The notes: generated by a model not told the origin, from the letters alone. DNA of 64,000 bases from Halospina denitrificans (GCF_004364635.1 NZ_SOAX01000005.1:1-64000), one strand, 5' to 3'. Positions 53,611 to 62,955 are shown, counted from the stretch's first letter. A program made the numbers and translations.

Positions 53611-54030
53611 TCAGGTGTGGCCATGGCCCTGGTTGCGGATTTGCGTCAGCGCCCTGAGCACATCCCCGCGCGTGATTATCCCTATGACACGGCCATCCTC
53701 GCATACCGGATAGATCTTGGGCTTGGGCCCCGCCATTTCCTCGGCAAGATGGGTGATGTCCTCCTCGGGGCCGACGGAGACGGTTCTGCGGGACATGATA
53801 TCGCTCACGAGCTGATGCTCCTGGGCGTAATAGCTGTCGTTGAGCATTTCCTTCATGCAGTCCTGCTCGGTTACGAAGCCAATCAGGCGTTTGTGCTCGT
53901 CCAGTACCGGTGCACCCAGTTCCCGGTGCTTGACCAGCGTCGCGGCAACATTTTCAACCGAGCTGGAAGGAGAAAAGTAAAGGGAAAGGGATCGCATGTA
54001 ATCGCGTACCAGAATTTTTGGTTTCATCAT
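53611..54030 (-). CDS. CBS-domain protein
   Basis: A 139-residue protein made of two CBS motifs (about residues 8-60 and 75-130). CBS pairs bind adenosyl nucleotides such as AMP, ATP or SAM and regulate partners. There is no other domain. It ends 9 bp upstream of the ribE start on the same strand, so the two may form an operon. Target unknown. Confidence 0.88.
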   Translation of the reverse strand: MMKPKILVRDYMRSLSLYFSPSSSVENVAATLVKHRELGAPVLDEHKRLIGFVTEQDCMKEMLNDSYYAQEHQLVSDIMSRRTVSVGPEEDITHLAEEMAGPKPKIYPVCEDGRVIGIITRGDVLRALTQIRNQGHGHT

Positions 54031-54307
54031 TCCGGTCAGACCTCTGTAATCGTTTGTGTCGGATTCTACTAAGGGTGAATCAGAATACGCCAGCCTGCAA
54101 TAAGACGCTACAGTGATCCGTCAGGGTTGTGCGTTAAAGATTGTTCTGAGTCACAAATACCTCCTGCTGCAGGACGTTTTCCGAAAGGGGAGTCCTTGCA
54201 TGTAACATCGGTAGCCAGGAAGTTGGAACCGCTTGACTCAGCGCGCTCGGGAACCGATCCTGATATATATCCTTACCGGATGGCAACCCGCCTGAGCCGC
54301 GAATTTC

Positions 54308-54336
54308 TTGACACCTCAGTGCCTCAAACGTATGTT
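54308..54336 (+). promoter_or_regulatory. Sigma-70 promoter of psrA
   Basis: A perfect TTGACA (54308-54313) and TATGTT (54331-54336) are separated by 17 bp, an excellent promoter. The -10 box lies inside the PsrA operator region, which suits autorepression. Confidence 0.75.
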
Positions 54337-54365
54337 TCAAACAATTGTTTGGTTGGTTGTTTGAG
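54323..54365. promoter_or_regulatory. Composite PsrA operator
   Basis: Three overlapping copies of the PsrA box (G/C)AAAC-N2-4-GTTT(G/C) lie here: 54325-54338, the perfect palindrome CAAACAATTGTTTG at 54338-54351, and an outer pair CTCAAAC (54323-54329) and GTTTGAG (54359-54365). The inner and outer dyads share the same centre (about 54344). The consensus is known from P. aeruginosa PsrA, which represses itself. Confidence 0.85.
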
Positions 54366-54374
54366 CGGGGACTC

Positions 54375-55046
54375 ATGGCGCAGTCGGAAACAGTGGACCG
54401 GATTCTGGACGCGGCCGAGGAACTTTTTTCTGAAAGAGGGTTCTCGGAAACGTCGTTACGCATGATCACGGGGGAGGCCGGCGTGAACCTGGCGGCGGTG
54501 AATTACCACTTCGGTTCCAAGAAGTCGCTCATCCAGGCGGTTTTTGCGCGTTTTCTGACGCCTTTCTGCCAGCATCTGGAAGCCGGCTTTGACCGGCTGG
54601 AGCGTGAAGCCGCACCCGAGCCCCCGTCCCTGGACGGAGTGCTTCAGGCATTGACCGAGACCGTGGTTGAAATGCCGCGTCAGCACGACCGCAGTATCGC
54701 CATCTACATGCGCCTCCAGGGGCTGGCTTACACCCAGTCCCAGGGGCACCTGCGGCGCTTTCTGGAGCAGGAGTACAGCCATACCTTCGGCCGGTTCATG
54801 CGGCTTCTGAAGGATGCCACCCCGGAGTTGTCCGCTGTGGATCGCTACTGGCGCATCCAGTTCATGCTGGGCTCGACAGCGTTCACCCTGTCGAGCAGTG
54901 ACGCGCTGACCGAAATTCTCTGGAACAAACTGGGTGTCGAGACCAACGTTGAAGAGATCGTGGACCAGCTGGTGCCATTCCTCGCGGCCGGCATGAGGGC
55001 GCCGCCCGTAGTAGGGGGGTCCGACACCCGCAACGAGAGTGCCTGA
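54375..55046 (+). CDS. psrA: TetR-family fatty-acid-responsive regulator PsrA
   Basis: A 223-residue TetR regulator starting MAQSETVDRILDAAEELFSE, nearly identical in this part to P. aeruginosa PsrA, which binds long-chain fatty acids and controls beta-oxidation, rpoS and its own gene. The HTH ends at NLAAVNYHFGSKKSL. The ATG at 54375 matches the known N-terminus. A PsrA operator overlaps its promoter. The stop codon overlaps the next gene's ATG (ATGA-type junction), so the YkuD gene is coupled. Confidence 0.93.
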   Translation: MAQSETVDRILDAAEELFSERGFSETSLRMITGEAGVNLAAVNYHFGSKKSLIQAVFARFLTPFCQHLEAGFDRLEREAAPEPPSLDGVLQALTETVVEMPRQHDRSIAIYMRLQGLAYTQSQGHLRRFLEQEYSHTFGRFMRLLKDATPELSAVDRYWRIQFMLGSTAFTLSSSDALTEILWNKLGVETNVEEIVDQLVPFLAAGMRAPPVVGGSDTRNESA

Positions 55047-55546
55047 TGGCTCCGAACAGCTCCCTTGCGTTGCAGATCAACCTGTCAGACCAGGTCATGA
55101 CCGTTTTCCGCGATGGGCGCGAATGGCTGTGCTATCGCGTGTCCACGGCGCTGGCTGGACCCAGCGAGCGTGACGGCTCCGGCGGCACACCCCGGGGGCG
55201 CCATCGGGTGCGTGCCTGCATTGGCGGCGGGCAGCCGAGAGGCGCTGTTTTCCGGGGGCGCCGGCCCACGGGTGAAACCTGGTCCCCCCAACTCTCCGAA
55301 CGCTATCCGGATCGCGACTGGATTCTTACAAGAATTTTATGGCTCTGTGGCGAGGTTCCCGGGTATAACCGCCTGGGTAACGTTGATAGTATGAGACGTT
55401 TCATCTACATCCACGGTACACCGGACACGGAGCCCCTGGGCGTGCCGGCGTCCCACGGCTGTATCCGGATGGGTAATGATGACATTCTCCAGCTCTGGGA
55501 ATGGGTGACGCCGGGCACGCCCGTCAACATTCTCGAGAGGCTCTGA
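55046..55546 (+). CDS. YkuD-domain protein without signal peptide (L,D-transpeptidase/carboxypeptidase)
   Basis: A 166-residue YkuD domain. The catalytic motif is HG...SHGCIRM, with His123 and Cys139. The N-terminus (MAPNSSLALQINLSDQVM) is hydrophilic and lacks any signal peptide or anchor, so the protein is likely cytosolic. Cytosolic YkuD enzymes such as Acinetobacter ElsL/LdtK are L,D-carboxypeptidases trimming recycled murein tetrapeptides. Its position between psrA and nagZ, the muropeptide recycling glucosaminidase, fits that role. Start and stop are supported by coupling to psrA. Confidence 0.83.
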   Translation: MAPNSSLALQINLSDQVMTVFRDGREWLCYRVSTALAGPSERDGSGGTPRGRHRVRACIGGGQPRGAVFRGRRPTGETWSPQLSERYPDRDWILTRILWLCGEVPGYNRLGNVDSMRRFIYIHGTPDTEPLGVPASHGCIRMGNDDILQLWEWVTPGTPVNILERL

Positions 55547-55587
55547 TCCGTCCGGAGCCGCTGCTGGTTACCGGAGAGGGAGGAACA

Positions 55588-56613
55588 GTGACCGGTCCAT
55601 TGATGATTGATGTTGAGGGTACCCGCCTCACCGAGGCTGAGCGCGAGCGGCTTAGCCATGAGGTTGTTGGCGGTGTCATTCTCTTCAGCCGTAATTTCCA
55701 GTCTCCGGCGCAGCTGCGGACGCTGGTCCAGTCCATCCGCGGCGTTCGGCCCGGGTTGCTGATTGCTGTGGATCAGGAGGGCGGGCGCGTACAGCGTTTC
55801 CAGTCGGGGCTGACCCGCCTCCCACCCATGCGCGCCATTGGGCGCCTGTATGACCGGGATGTCGAAAAGGCACTGGCCATGGCCCGTGGTGCGGGCTGGC
55901 TCATGGCCGCCGAACTCCGGGATATGGACGTGGATTTCAGTTTCGCGCCGGTACTTGATCTGGATTACGGCGCCTCCAGCGTGATCGGTGATCGCAGCTT
56001 TCACAGTGACCCAGGTGCTGTAACGGCTCTGGCGGGTGCCTGGATTGATGGCATGCACGAGGCGGGCATGGCCGCCGTGGGCAAACACTTCCCCGGTCAT
56101 GGCGCTGTTGAGGCGGATTCCCACGTTGAAGTGCCCGAGGACCAGCGTGCGCTGGAGACGATCCTGGCTACTGATGCCGTGCCGTTCCGCGAGCTTGCTG
56201 ACCGGGTTGATGCGATCATGCCCGCTCATGTGGTCTATTCCAGTGTCGACAGCGCCCCTGCCGGTTTCTCGCCCTTCTGGTTGCGGGATATTCTGGCCCG
56301 GGAGCTGGGCTTTCGGGGCGTGGTGGTCAGCGACGACCTGACCATGGAGGGGGCGTCCGTCGCCGGCGAACCCCGTGAACGCGTGGATGCGGCACTTCGT
56401 GCCGGGTGCGACCTTCTGTTGGTCTGTAACAATCCCGAGATGGCGGACACACTGATTGAGCATGTCAGCGCCCAGTCCGGAAAGGCCCCGGCTGGTCTTG
56501 CCTCACTTCGTGGTAAGCCGCTTCCGGGCCCCAGGGGCGCTTTCCGCAGCACCGCGCGCTACCGTGACAGTCGCGCCGCCATCCTCCAAATGCTTGACGA
56601 GAACTCTGCATGA
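55588..56613 (+). CDS. nagZ: Beta-N-acetylhexosaminidase NagZ
   Basis: Cytosolic glycoside hydrolase family 3 enzyme of murein recycling, removing GlcNAc from anhydro-muropeptides. The 341 residues include KHFPGHG with the catalytic His loop and the nucleophile Asp in SDDLTMEG. The start is a GTG at 55588 with GGAGGAAC upstream and gives the family N-terminus (MTGPLMIDVEG). It overlaps the MscS gene by 4 bp. Confidence 0.95.
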   Translation: MTGPLMIDVEGTRLTEAERERLSHEVVGGVILFSRNFQSPAQLRTLVQSIRGVRPGLLIAVDQEGGRVQRFQSGLTRLPPMRAIGRLYDRDVEKALAMARGAGWLMAAELRDMDVDFSFAPVLDLDYGASSVIGDRSFHSDPGAVTALAGAWIDGMHEAGMAAVGKHFPGHGAVEADSHVEVPEDQRALETILATDAVPFRELADRVDAIMPAHVVYSSVDSAPAGFSPFWLRDILARELGFRGVVVSDDLTMEGASVAGEPRERVDAALRAGCDLLLVCNNPEMADTLIEHVSAQSGKAPAGLASLRGKPLPGPRGAFRSTARYRDSRAAILQMLDENSA

Positions 56614-57770
56614 CCCTGGCGTACCTGGACCGGTTCCTCAATTCGCTGGGCATTGCCGCCGAGTTCCGGGGGATCTTCTGGGTCCTGGTTATCCTCGGGC
56701 TGACTGCCCTGGTTGCCCTCGTGCTCGCCCGCATTCTGGTGGCCATCGAACGCAGGCTCTCCGCCAATGACAACCTCTGGGACGATGTCTTTCTGCATGC
56801 GGCGAGGCGTCCGGTGTACTGGTATGTGTGGCTGCACGGGATCTACTGGGCGACTGAGGTGGGACAGCGGTTCTATGAGGTCGACCACCTTGGGTTGAAC
56901 GATCCGATCCTGAGATTCGGGTTTATCGTGCTTCTGGTCTGGTGCCTCCTGCGTTTCGTGGGGCAGGCCGAGGAGCTTCTGACCTCGGACCGGGTCCGCG
57001 AGCCCATGGACTACACCACGGTATCGGCAATGGGCAAGCTGGCCAGGGCGGTCATTATCATCACTGCCGCGCTCGTGCTCATCCAGAACCTCGGGTACAG
57101 CATTTCCGGTGTTCTGGCGTTTGGGGGTGTTGGCGGTATCGCAGTGGGGTTCGCGGCCAAGGACATGTTGGCGAACTTCTTCGGGGGCGCGGTTGTCTAC
57201 ATGGACAAGCCGTTCAAGGTGGGGGAGTGGATCAAGTCCCCGGATGCCAGCATCGAGGGGGTGGTGGAGCACATCGGCTGGCGTATCACGCGTATCCGCA
57301 CCTTCGAGTCGCGCCCGCTTTATGTCCCCAATGCGATCTTCACAACCATCGGCGTTGAGAACCCGTCACGGATGCAGAACCGGCGCATCTATGAGGTCGT
57401 GGGTGTGCGTTACGGGGATGTTGCCGTTGTGGAAAGCATCGTTCAAGCGATCCGTGCCATGCTGGAATCCCACGAGGATATTGATCAGGATCGGACACTG
57501 ATTGTCAACTTCATTACCTTCAATGCTTCGTCACTCGACATCATGATCTATACCTTTACCAAAACGCTGCAGTGGGTTGAGTACCATCGCGTGAAAGAGG
57601 ACATTCTTCTGCGGATCAGCGGCATTATCGCGGATCATGGGGCGGAGGTGGCGTTCCCCACGCGTACCCTTCATCTGCAACAGAACACCAGCCAGGAACC
57701 CGCGCATGCGGGTCTGGTTCCGGCGGGGACAGAATCAGGCACCAACCAGGGTGCCCAGGGGGAGGAATGA
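56610..57770 (+). CDS. Mechanosensitive channel of the MscS family
   Basis: A 386-residue membrane protein with about four N-terminal helices, a glycine-rich pore helix (FGGVGGIAVGFAAKDMLANFFGG, near residues 170-192) and the cytoplasmic MscS beta domain. It is a small-conductance osmotic safety valve by family. The gene overlaps nagZ and the MTIP gene by 4 bp at each end, so all three are cotranslated. Confidence 0.92.
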   Translation: MTLAYLDRFLNSLGIAAEFRGIFWVLVILGLTALVALVLARILVAIERRLSANDNLWDDVFLHAARRPVYWYVWLHGIYWATEVGQRFYEVDHLGLNDPILRFGFIVLLVWCLLRFVGQAEELLTSDRVREPMDYTTVSAMGKLARAVIIITAALVLIQNLGYSISGVLAFGGVGGIAVGFAAKDMLANFFGGAVVYMDKPFKVGEWIKSPDASIEGVVEHIGWRITRIRTFESRPLYVPNAIFTTIGVENPSRMQNRRIYEVVGVRYGDVAVVESIVQAIRAMLESHEDIDQDRTLIVNFITFNASSLDIMIYTFTKTLQWVEYHRVKEDILLRISGIIADHGAEVAFPTRTLHLQQNTSQEPAHAGLVPAGTESGTNQGAQGEE

Positions 57771-58513
57771 ATCAGGAATCCGGGATCTGGGGAATCATCG
57801 GCGGCACAGGTCTGACGGCGCTGGATGGCCTGGAGATTGGGGCAGCGGAGGAGGTGGACACACCCTGGGGGGCGCCGTCCGGCCCTCTCCAGCATGGCCG
57901 TTACGCCGGAAAGCCAGTGGTTTTCATGGCCCGCCACGGCAACCCCCATCGGATTCCGCCCCATGAAATCAATTATCGAGCCAATCTCAGAGCGATGCGG
58001 GACGCCGGTGTCTCACGCATCATTGCGGTGAATGCCGTGGGCTCAATCAACGACGCCATGTCACCGGCCTCGCTCGTGCTGCCCGACCAGCTGGTGGATT
58101 ACACCTGGGGGCGGCCCCAGACTTTCTTCGAAGGGAATCTCGAAGCGACGACCCATATCGATTTCACCTGGCCCTACAGTGCCTCGCTGCGCCGCCGCCT
58201 CCTGGAAGGGGCCAGCGAGGCGGCGATTGGGCTGACGGATGGCGGCGTGTACGCCTGCACCCAGGGCCCGAGGCTGGAGACTGCGGCCGAGATCCATCGG
58301 CTGGAACGCGACGGTTGTGATCTGGTGGGGATGACCGGCATGCCGGAAGCGGTCCTTGCAAGGGAGCTGGGCGTTGATTATGTGTCGCTATGCCTTGTGG
58401 TGAACTGGGCTGCCGGCAAAACCGAAAACGAGATCACGCTCGATGAGATCCACGCCAATCTTGAAGCCGGTATTGGCCGTGTGCATGCCCTGCTCGAGAC
58501 CTGCCTGGGCTAG
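57767..58513 (+). CDS. S-methyl-5'-thioinosine phosphorylase (MTIP)
   Basis: A 248-residue purine nucleoside phosphorylase-fold enzyme. GGTGL and the phosphate-binding RHGNPHRIPPHEINYRAN are characteristic of the MTAP/MTIP family. The position before csiV and mfd equals PA3004 of P. aeruginosa, which acts on methylthioinosine in the methionine salvage bypass. It overlaps the convergent csiV end by 4 bp. Confidence 0.9.
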   Translation: MNQESGIWGIIGGTGLTALDGLEIGAAEEVDTPWGAPSGPLQHGRYAGKPVVFMARHGNPHRIPPHEINYRANLRAMRDAGVSRIIAVNAVGSINDAMSPASLVLPDQLVDYTWGRPQTFFEGNLEATTHIDFTWPYSASLRRRLLEGASEAAIGLTDGGVYACTQGPRLETAAEIHRLERDGCDLVGMTGMPEAVLARELGVDYVSLCLVVNWAAGKTENEITLDEIHANLEAGIGRVHALLETCLG

Positions 58514-59253
58514 TCGGATTCATCGCTTCTGATGGGGTGCAAATACACGATCAGACCGAATGTCGGCGCATCCAGGTAATGGATCTCTTCACTGCGCATC
58601 CGACGAAGCTCTTTGAGCCAGGTTTCTGTTACCCATTGTTTCTTCGTTTCCGGATACAGGAAGTCCTTTGGGAACCGCGGCTGTTGCATGATTCCCACGC
58701 CGGGATAGGTGATCTGCGGAAGCGGGATGGGTGCAACCCGGAATCGTGGCTCCACGGCTTTCATCCGCGCCAGGTTGGCGTCGACGTGCAGGTAGCGGCG
58801 ACGCTCCAGATCCAGGCTACCACGGATCCTGTGATCGCCATCCTCGCCGGCAGTGAGATCGATCACAAGCGGGACTGAGCGGTAGCCCGGCGGAAGTTCA
58901 TTGTGCCAGCCTGTCAGTGCCAGCAAGCGGTAATCGCTGTCATTCCTCAGTGTGCGGGCAATGGCGCCAAGCCTTAACGCATCCTGCGGAAGTGCCACTA
59001 TATCGGGTGTCTTGAGTATGGCCCGTGATTCGTTGTCCAGCGCCGCCTCGGCGCCAAGATCGGGCGTCCAGCCGGTGTTGACCCACAGGGGCAGTCCGTG
59101 GTCCGGACGCTCGGGTGGTTCATCCGCCGAGACAAGCTCAGGCTCGCCGTGGATCCGCTCAAACAGCAGAAGCTCGACACGGTACAGATCGCTTGCCTGT
59201 GCCTGGGTGGCCCCGGCAGCCAGAAGCGCTATCAAAAGCAGTGTTCGCATCAT
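58510..59253 (-). CDS. csiV: CsiV-family protein
   Basis: A 247-residue secreted protein. The signal peptide covers about residues 1-20 (MMRTLLLIALLAAGATQAQA). The mature part has LYRVELLLFER and, later, ITYPGVGIMQQPRF and IHYLDAPTFGLIVYLHPI. In Vibrio CsiV is needed for PBP1a activity with LpoA; it lies near mfd in many gammaproteobacteria. Two ATG codons (59253, 59250) are possible starts. It lies 25 bp upstream of the mfd 3' end on the same strand, so it is downstream of mfd. Confidence 0.85.
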   Translation of the reverse strand: MMRTLLLIALLAAGATQAQASDLYRVELLLFERIHGEPELVSADEPPERPDHGLPLWVNTGWTPDLGAEAALDNESRAILKTPDIVALPQDALRLGAIARTLRNDSDYRLLALTGWHNELPPGYRSVPLVIDLTAGEDGDHRIRGSLDLERRRYLHVDANLARMKAVEPRFRVAPIPLPQITYPGVGIMQQPRFPKDFLYPETKKQWVTETWLKELRRMRSEEIHYLDAPTFGLIVYLHPIRSDESD

Positions 59254-59278
59254 GCCCAAATACAAGGTCCGGTGCTCC

Positions 59279-62200
59279 TTATTGCGGTGATTCCGTCGTC
59301 GATGAGCGCTCTTCAAGCAGCGTCAGGAAACGGTCCAGACTGGAGAGTCTATCATCGGCGCTTTCGCCCTTCAGCTTGAACTTCATCCGATTGCCGCTCT
59401 CGAGCGCGTACTGGTCTGGCTGTTTCTGCACCAGATCCACGAGAACCAGTGGATCCACCTGTGTATTTGCGCTGAACTCAAGGCGCGCCGAGTCGCCTCC
59501 CGCGTCCACCTTGGCAATGCCGAGCTGTTCCGCGCGGATACGTAATTCGGTCTGACGGATCAGGTTCTTCAGGGGCTCGGGGAGGAGGCCGAAACGGTCG
59601 ATGATCTCCACCTGGAGTTCTTTGAGCGCCTCTTTTGAGTGGACACTGGCAAGGCGCTTATAGAGGACCAGGCGGTTATGGATATCGGGAAGGTAATCAT
59701 CCGGGATAAGCGCGGGGATACGCAGGTTGATTTCGGTGCCATGGTGCATGGGGAGTTCCGCATTGGGGGTTCGGCCCTCACGGATGGCCTTAACCGCCTC
59801 ATCCAGCAGTTCCATATAGAGTGAGAGGCCAATCCCCTGGATCTGGCCGCTCTGGTCATCGCCCAGCAACTCGCCAGCGCCGCGGATCTCGAGGTCGTGG
59901 GTGGCCAGCATGAAGCCGGCTCCCAGGTCCTGGGCCGCGGCGATGGCATCCAGGCGTTTCTCGGCATCCTTCGTGACTTTCTTGCCTTCCGGGGTCAGCA
60001 GGTAGGCGTAGGCCTGATGGTGTGAGCGCCCGACGCGCCCCCGCAGTTGATGCAGCTGTGCGAGCCCGAAACGGTCAGCCCGCTCAATGACGATGGTATT
60101 GGCGCTGGGAATATCGATACCGGTTTCAATGATGGTGGTGCACACCAGCACATTGAAACGCTTGTGGTAGAAGTCCGACATGATCTGCTCAAGCTCGCGC
60201 TCGCGCATCTGCCCGTGGGCGACCGCAACACGGGCCTCCGGGACCAGTTCCCGGAGCTCTTCGGCGAGCCGCTCGATGGATTCCACGTCGTTGTGCAGGT
60301 AATAGACCTGCCCGCCCCGCAGTATCTCCCGCAGTACGGCTTCCTTGATCAGGGCGGTTTCGCGGCGTCTGACAAAGGTTTTCACGGAGAGCCGCCGCGC
60401 CGGGGGCGTTGCAATGATGGACAGGTCACGGAGGCTGCCCATGGCCATGTTGAGGGTGCGCGGGATCGGCGTTGCGGTCAGCGTCAGCACATCCACCTGA
60501 GCCCTCAGCTGTTTCAGTTTTTCTTTTTGGGAGACACCGAAGCGGTGCTCTTCGTCGATGATGGTCAGGCCCAGGTTCGGGAAATCCAGGTTGCTCTGCA
60601 GAAGCTTGTGGGTGCCAATAATGATATCGGCCTGACCCTTGCTGGCGCGTTCCAGGGTTGCCTTCTGTTCATTGCTGCTGCGGAATCGGCTGAGCATTTC
60701 CACGCGCACGCCGGTCTCGGCAAACCGGTCGCGGAAGGAGTCGTAGTGCTGCTGGGCCAGAAGTGTCGTGGGCACCAGCACAACCACCTGTTTGCCGGAA
60801 TGGGTGGCCAGGAAGGCCGCGCGCATGGCGACTTCCGTCTTGCCGAAGCCAACATCGCCGCATATCAGCCGGTCCATGGGGCGTTCGCTCACCATATCCC
60901 GTTCTACGGCCTCGATGGCCGCCTGCTGGTCCGGTGTCTCCTCGAAGGGGAATTCGGCGCAGAAACTGTGATAGGACTCGTCGGGGTCCGCGAAAGCGAA
61001 CCCCTTGCTGGCCTCGCGTCGTGCGTACACATCAAGCAGCTCAGCGGCCGTATCGCGCACTTTTTCCAGTGCTTTCTGTTTCGCCTGGGTCCAGCGCTCC
61101 GAGCCCAGCTTGTGCAGGGGCGCTGTTGCGTCATCCGTTCCACTGTAGCGTGAGATCAGATGCAGGTCGGAGACGGGGACGTACAGGTTGGCGCCATCGG
61201 CGTATTCAAGCGTAAGGAATTCTGTCGGTTGGCCCCCGACATCAATGGTCTGCAGCCCCTGGTAGCGACCAACCCCATGGTCGATGTGCACAACAGGGGC
61301 CCCCACCCTGAGCTCCGAGAGGTCCCGCATGGTGGCCTCGTTCTCGGATTCCGAGCTGCGCTTGCGACGCCGGCGCTGCATGACGCGCTGGCCATAGAGC
61401 TCCGCCTCCGCGATCACGCAGAGGTTCGCTGCGGGAATCCAGGCTCCGTGCTCCAGGGGGCCGGTTGTGATGGCCGTGTTGAGTTCCCGGTTCAGGAAAT
61501 CCGCCCAGTCCGCGACGCTGGCGGTTTCAATGCCCTGGTCGGACAGGTGATCCTGGAGCGCTTCCCGGCGGCCGGCGGAATCCGCCGCGAAGAGCAGGGC
61601 GGGGCCGTGTTCCTGCTGGAATTGCTTCAATCGCCAGGCGGGGTCCTGGTTCCGGGCGTCGAGGGACAGGTCCGGGGGGCTGGGGCAGCCCATATTGATG
61701 GCACCCGCCTTATCCGGAACCGGGTCTGAGTGCCAGGTTACACGTGGGTGGCGCTTGAGCTGACCAAAGCATTCGTCGGTTCGCAGAAACAGCTCTCCCG
61801 GCGGGAGTATCGGGCGGAAACGATCATAACGGCGCTCTTCGTAACGCTCGTCCACTTCGCCCTGGAAATGGTTCAGGGCGTCCTCCAGCGCCGGGTCTGT
61901 CAGGATCAGGCATTCTCTGGGCAGGTAATCGAAGAGCGTGGCTGTCTGTTCGAAGAACAGCGGCAGAAAATACTCAATACCCGGTGGCCGTATTCCCGCG
62001 ACCACGTCCTGGTAGACCGGCGCTTCCCTGGGGGCATCGGGAAATGCCTCGTTCCACTGGTTGCGGAACGCCATGCGCGCCTGCTTGTGCCAGGGGAACT
62101 CGTGGGCCGGCAGAAGTTCGATGCGCTCCACCTGCTGGATGGAGCGCTGGGTTTCCGGATCAAAGGTCCGGAGTGTTTCCACCTCGTCGTCAAAGAGCTC

Positions 62201-62782
62201 GATCCGATAGGGGTAATCCGCGCCCATGGGGTAGATATCGAGAATTGCCCCACGAACCGCGTACTCACCGTGTTCGTGCACATTTTCGGCATGACGGTAA
62301 CCGGCCGCCTCCAGCCGTTCACGCCAGGGCTCGATGGACAGATGGTCGCCCACGCCGAGCAACAGGGTGTTCCCCTCGGTAAACGTCAGCGGAGGCAACC
62401 GGTGCATCAATGTTCTGGCGGGAAGAACGAGTATTCCGTGCTCCACCCTAGGCAGGCGGTGAAGGGTCTGGATGCGCTGCGAGATGATGTCCTCGTGGGG
62501 CGAGAACATGTCATAGGGCAGTGTTTCCCAGTCAGGCAGCGACAGCAGTTCGCGACCCGCGCGGTCGGACTGGTAGAAGTGAAGCTCCTGCTCGATCGCC
62601 AGCGCCTCGTCTGTGCTGCTGGTAATGATCAGCGTAAGCCCGTTGAATCGTTCGGCGGCGTCGACAATTGCCAGGGACCGGCTGCTGCCCCGGAGTTCGC
62701 CCCAGTGCCTGTGGTCGCCGGCCCTGGTTGGCGGATCGGTAGCCAGAACCTTGCGGTGGGGTGACTGTGCTGCTGCGCTCAT
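59279..62782 (-). CDS. mfd: Transcription-repair coupling factor Mfd
   Basis: SF2 translocase that removes stalled RNA polymerase and recruits UvrA. The 1167 residues have the UvrB-like N-terminal domain, the RNA polymerase-interacting domain, Walker A GDVGFGKTEVA, the DEEHRFG box and the TRG region (GRVGRSHHQAYAYL). I chose the ATG at 62782; the frame is open up to 62869. It is divergent from gap and precedes csiV. Confidence 0.95.
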   Translation of the reverse strand: MSAAAQSPHRKVLATDPPTRAGDHRHWGELRGSSRSLAIVDAAERFNGLTLIITSSTDEALAIEQELHFYQSDRAGRELLSLPDWETLPYDMFSPHEDIISQRIQTLHRLPRVEHGILVLPARTLMHRLPPLTFTEGNTLLLGVGDHLSIEPWRERLEAAGYRHAENVHEHGEYAVRGAILDIYPMGADYPYRIELFDDEVETLRTFDPETQRSIQQVERIELLPAHEFPWHKQARMAFRNQWNEAFPDAPREAPVYQDVVAGIRPPGIEYFLPLFFEQTATLFDYLPRECLILTDPALEDALNHFQGEVDERYEERRYDRFRPILPPGELFLRTDECFGQLKRHPRVTWHSDPVPDKAGAINMGCPSPPDLSLDARNQDPAWRLKQFQQEHGPALLFAADSAGRREALQDHLSDQGIETASVADWADFLNRELNTAITTGPLEHGAWIPAANLCVIAEAELYGQRVMQRRRRKRSSESENEATMRDLSELRVGAPVVHIDHGVGRYQGLQTIDVGGQPTEFLTLEYADGANLYVPVSDLHLISRYSGTDDATAPLHKLGSERWTQAKQKALEKVRDTAAELLDVYARREASKGFAFADPDESYHSFCAEFPFEETPDQQAAIEAVERDMVSERPMDRLICGDVGFGKTEVAMRAAFLATHSGKQVVVLVPTTLLAQQHYDSFRDRFAETGVRVEMLSRFRSSNEQKATLERASKGQADIIIGTHKLLQSNLDFPNLGLTIIDEEHRFGVSQKEKLKQLRAQVDVLTLTATPIPRTLNMAMGSLRDLSIIATPPARRLSVKTFVRRRETALIKEAVLREILRGGQVYYLHNDVESIERLAEELRELVPEARVAVAHGQMRERELEQIMSDFYHKRFNVLVCTTIIETGIDIPSANTIVIERADRFGLAQLHQLRGRVGRSHHQAYAYLLTPEGKKVTKDAEKRLDAIAAAQDLGAGFMLATHDLEIRGAGELLGDDQSGQIQGIGLSLYMELLDEAVKAIREGRTPNAELPMHHGTEINLRIPALIPDDYLPDIHNRLVLYKRLASVHSKEALKELQVEIIDRFGLLPEPLKNLIRQTELRIRAEQLGIAKVDAGGDSARLEFSANTQVDPLVLVDLVQKQPDQYALESGNRMKFKLKGESADDRLSSLDRFLTLLEERSSTTESPQ

Positions 62783-62860
62783 CGAATCGGACTGCCTTTG
62801 GGGGAAAGACGCCATTCTAAGGGCCTGACCCGGGGGCTGCCACCCCGGCGTAAAGCCGGA

Positions 62861-62889
62861 TTGCGCCACTGGCCCTTAAGCTGGATAAT
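62861..62889 (+). promoter_or_regulatory. Possible sigma-70 promoter of gap
   Basis: TTGCGC (62861-62866) and GATAAT (62884-62889) are spaced by exactly 17 bp, 66 bp before the GTG start of the gap gene. Confidence 0.45.
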
Positions 62890-62955
62890 ACGCACCCCCG
62901 CAGGGGCGTAAAGGCGCCTGCACATGTAGACAACCTGCTTCAGAGGACCCTGATC

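Larger units (their letters stand above)
54031..54374. other. Intergenic region upstream of psrA (344 bp)
   Basis: It separates divergent transcripts (CBS-ribE, minus; psrA operon, plus). From 54031 to about 54300 I find nothing convincing. The last 70 bp contain a sigma-70 promoter and a composite PsrA operator (54308-54365), listed separately. Confidence 0.6.
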
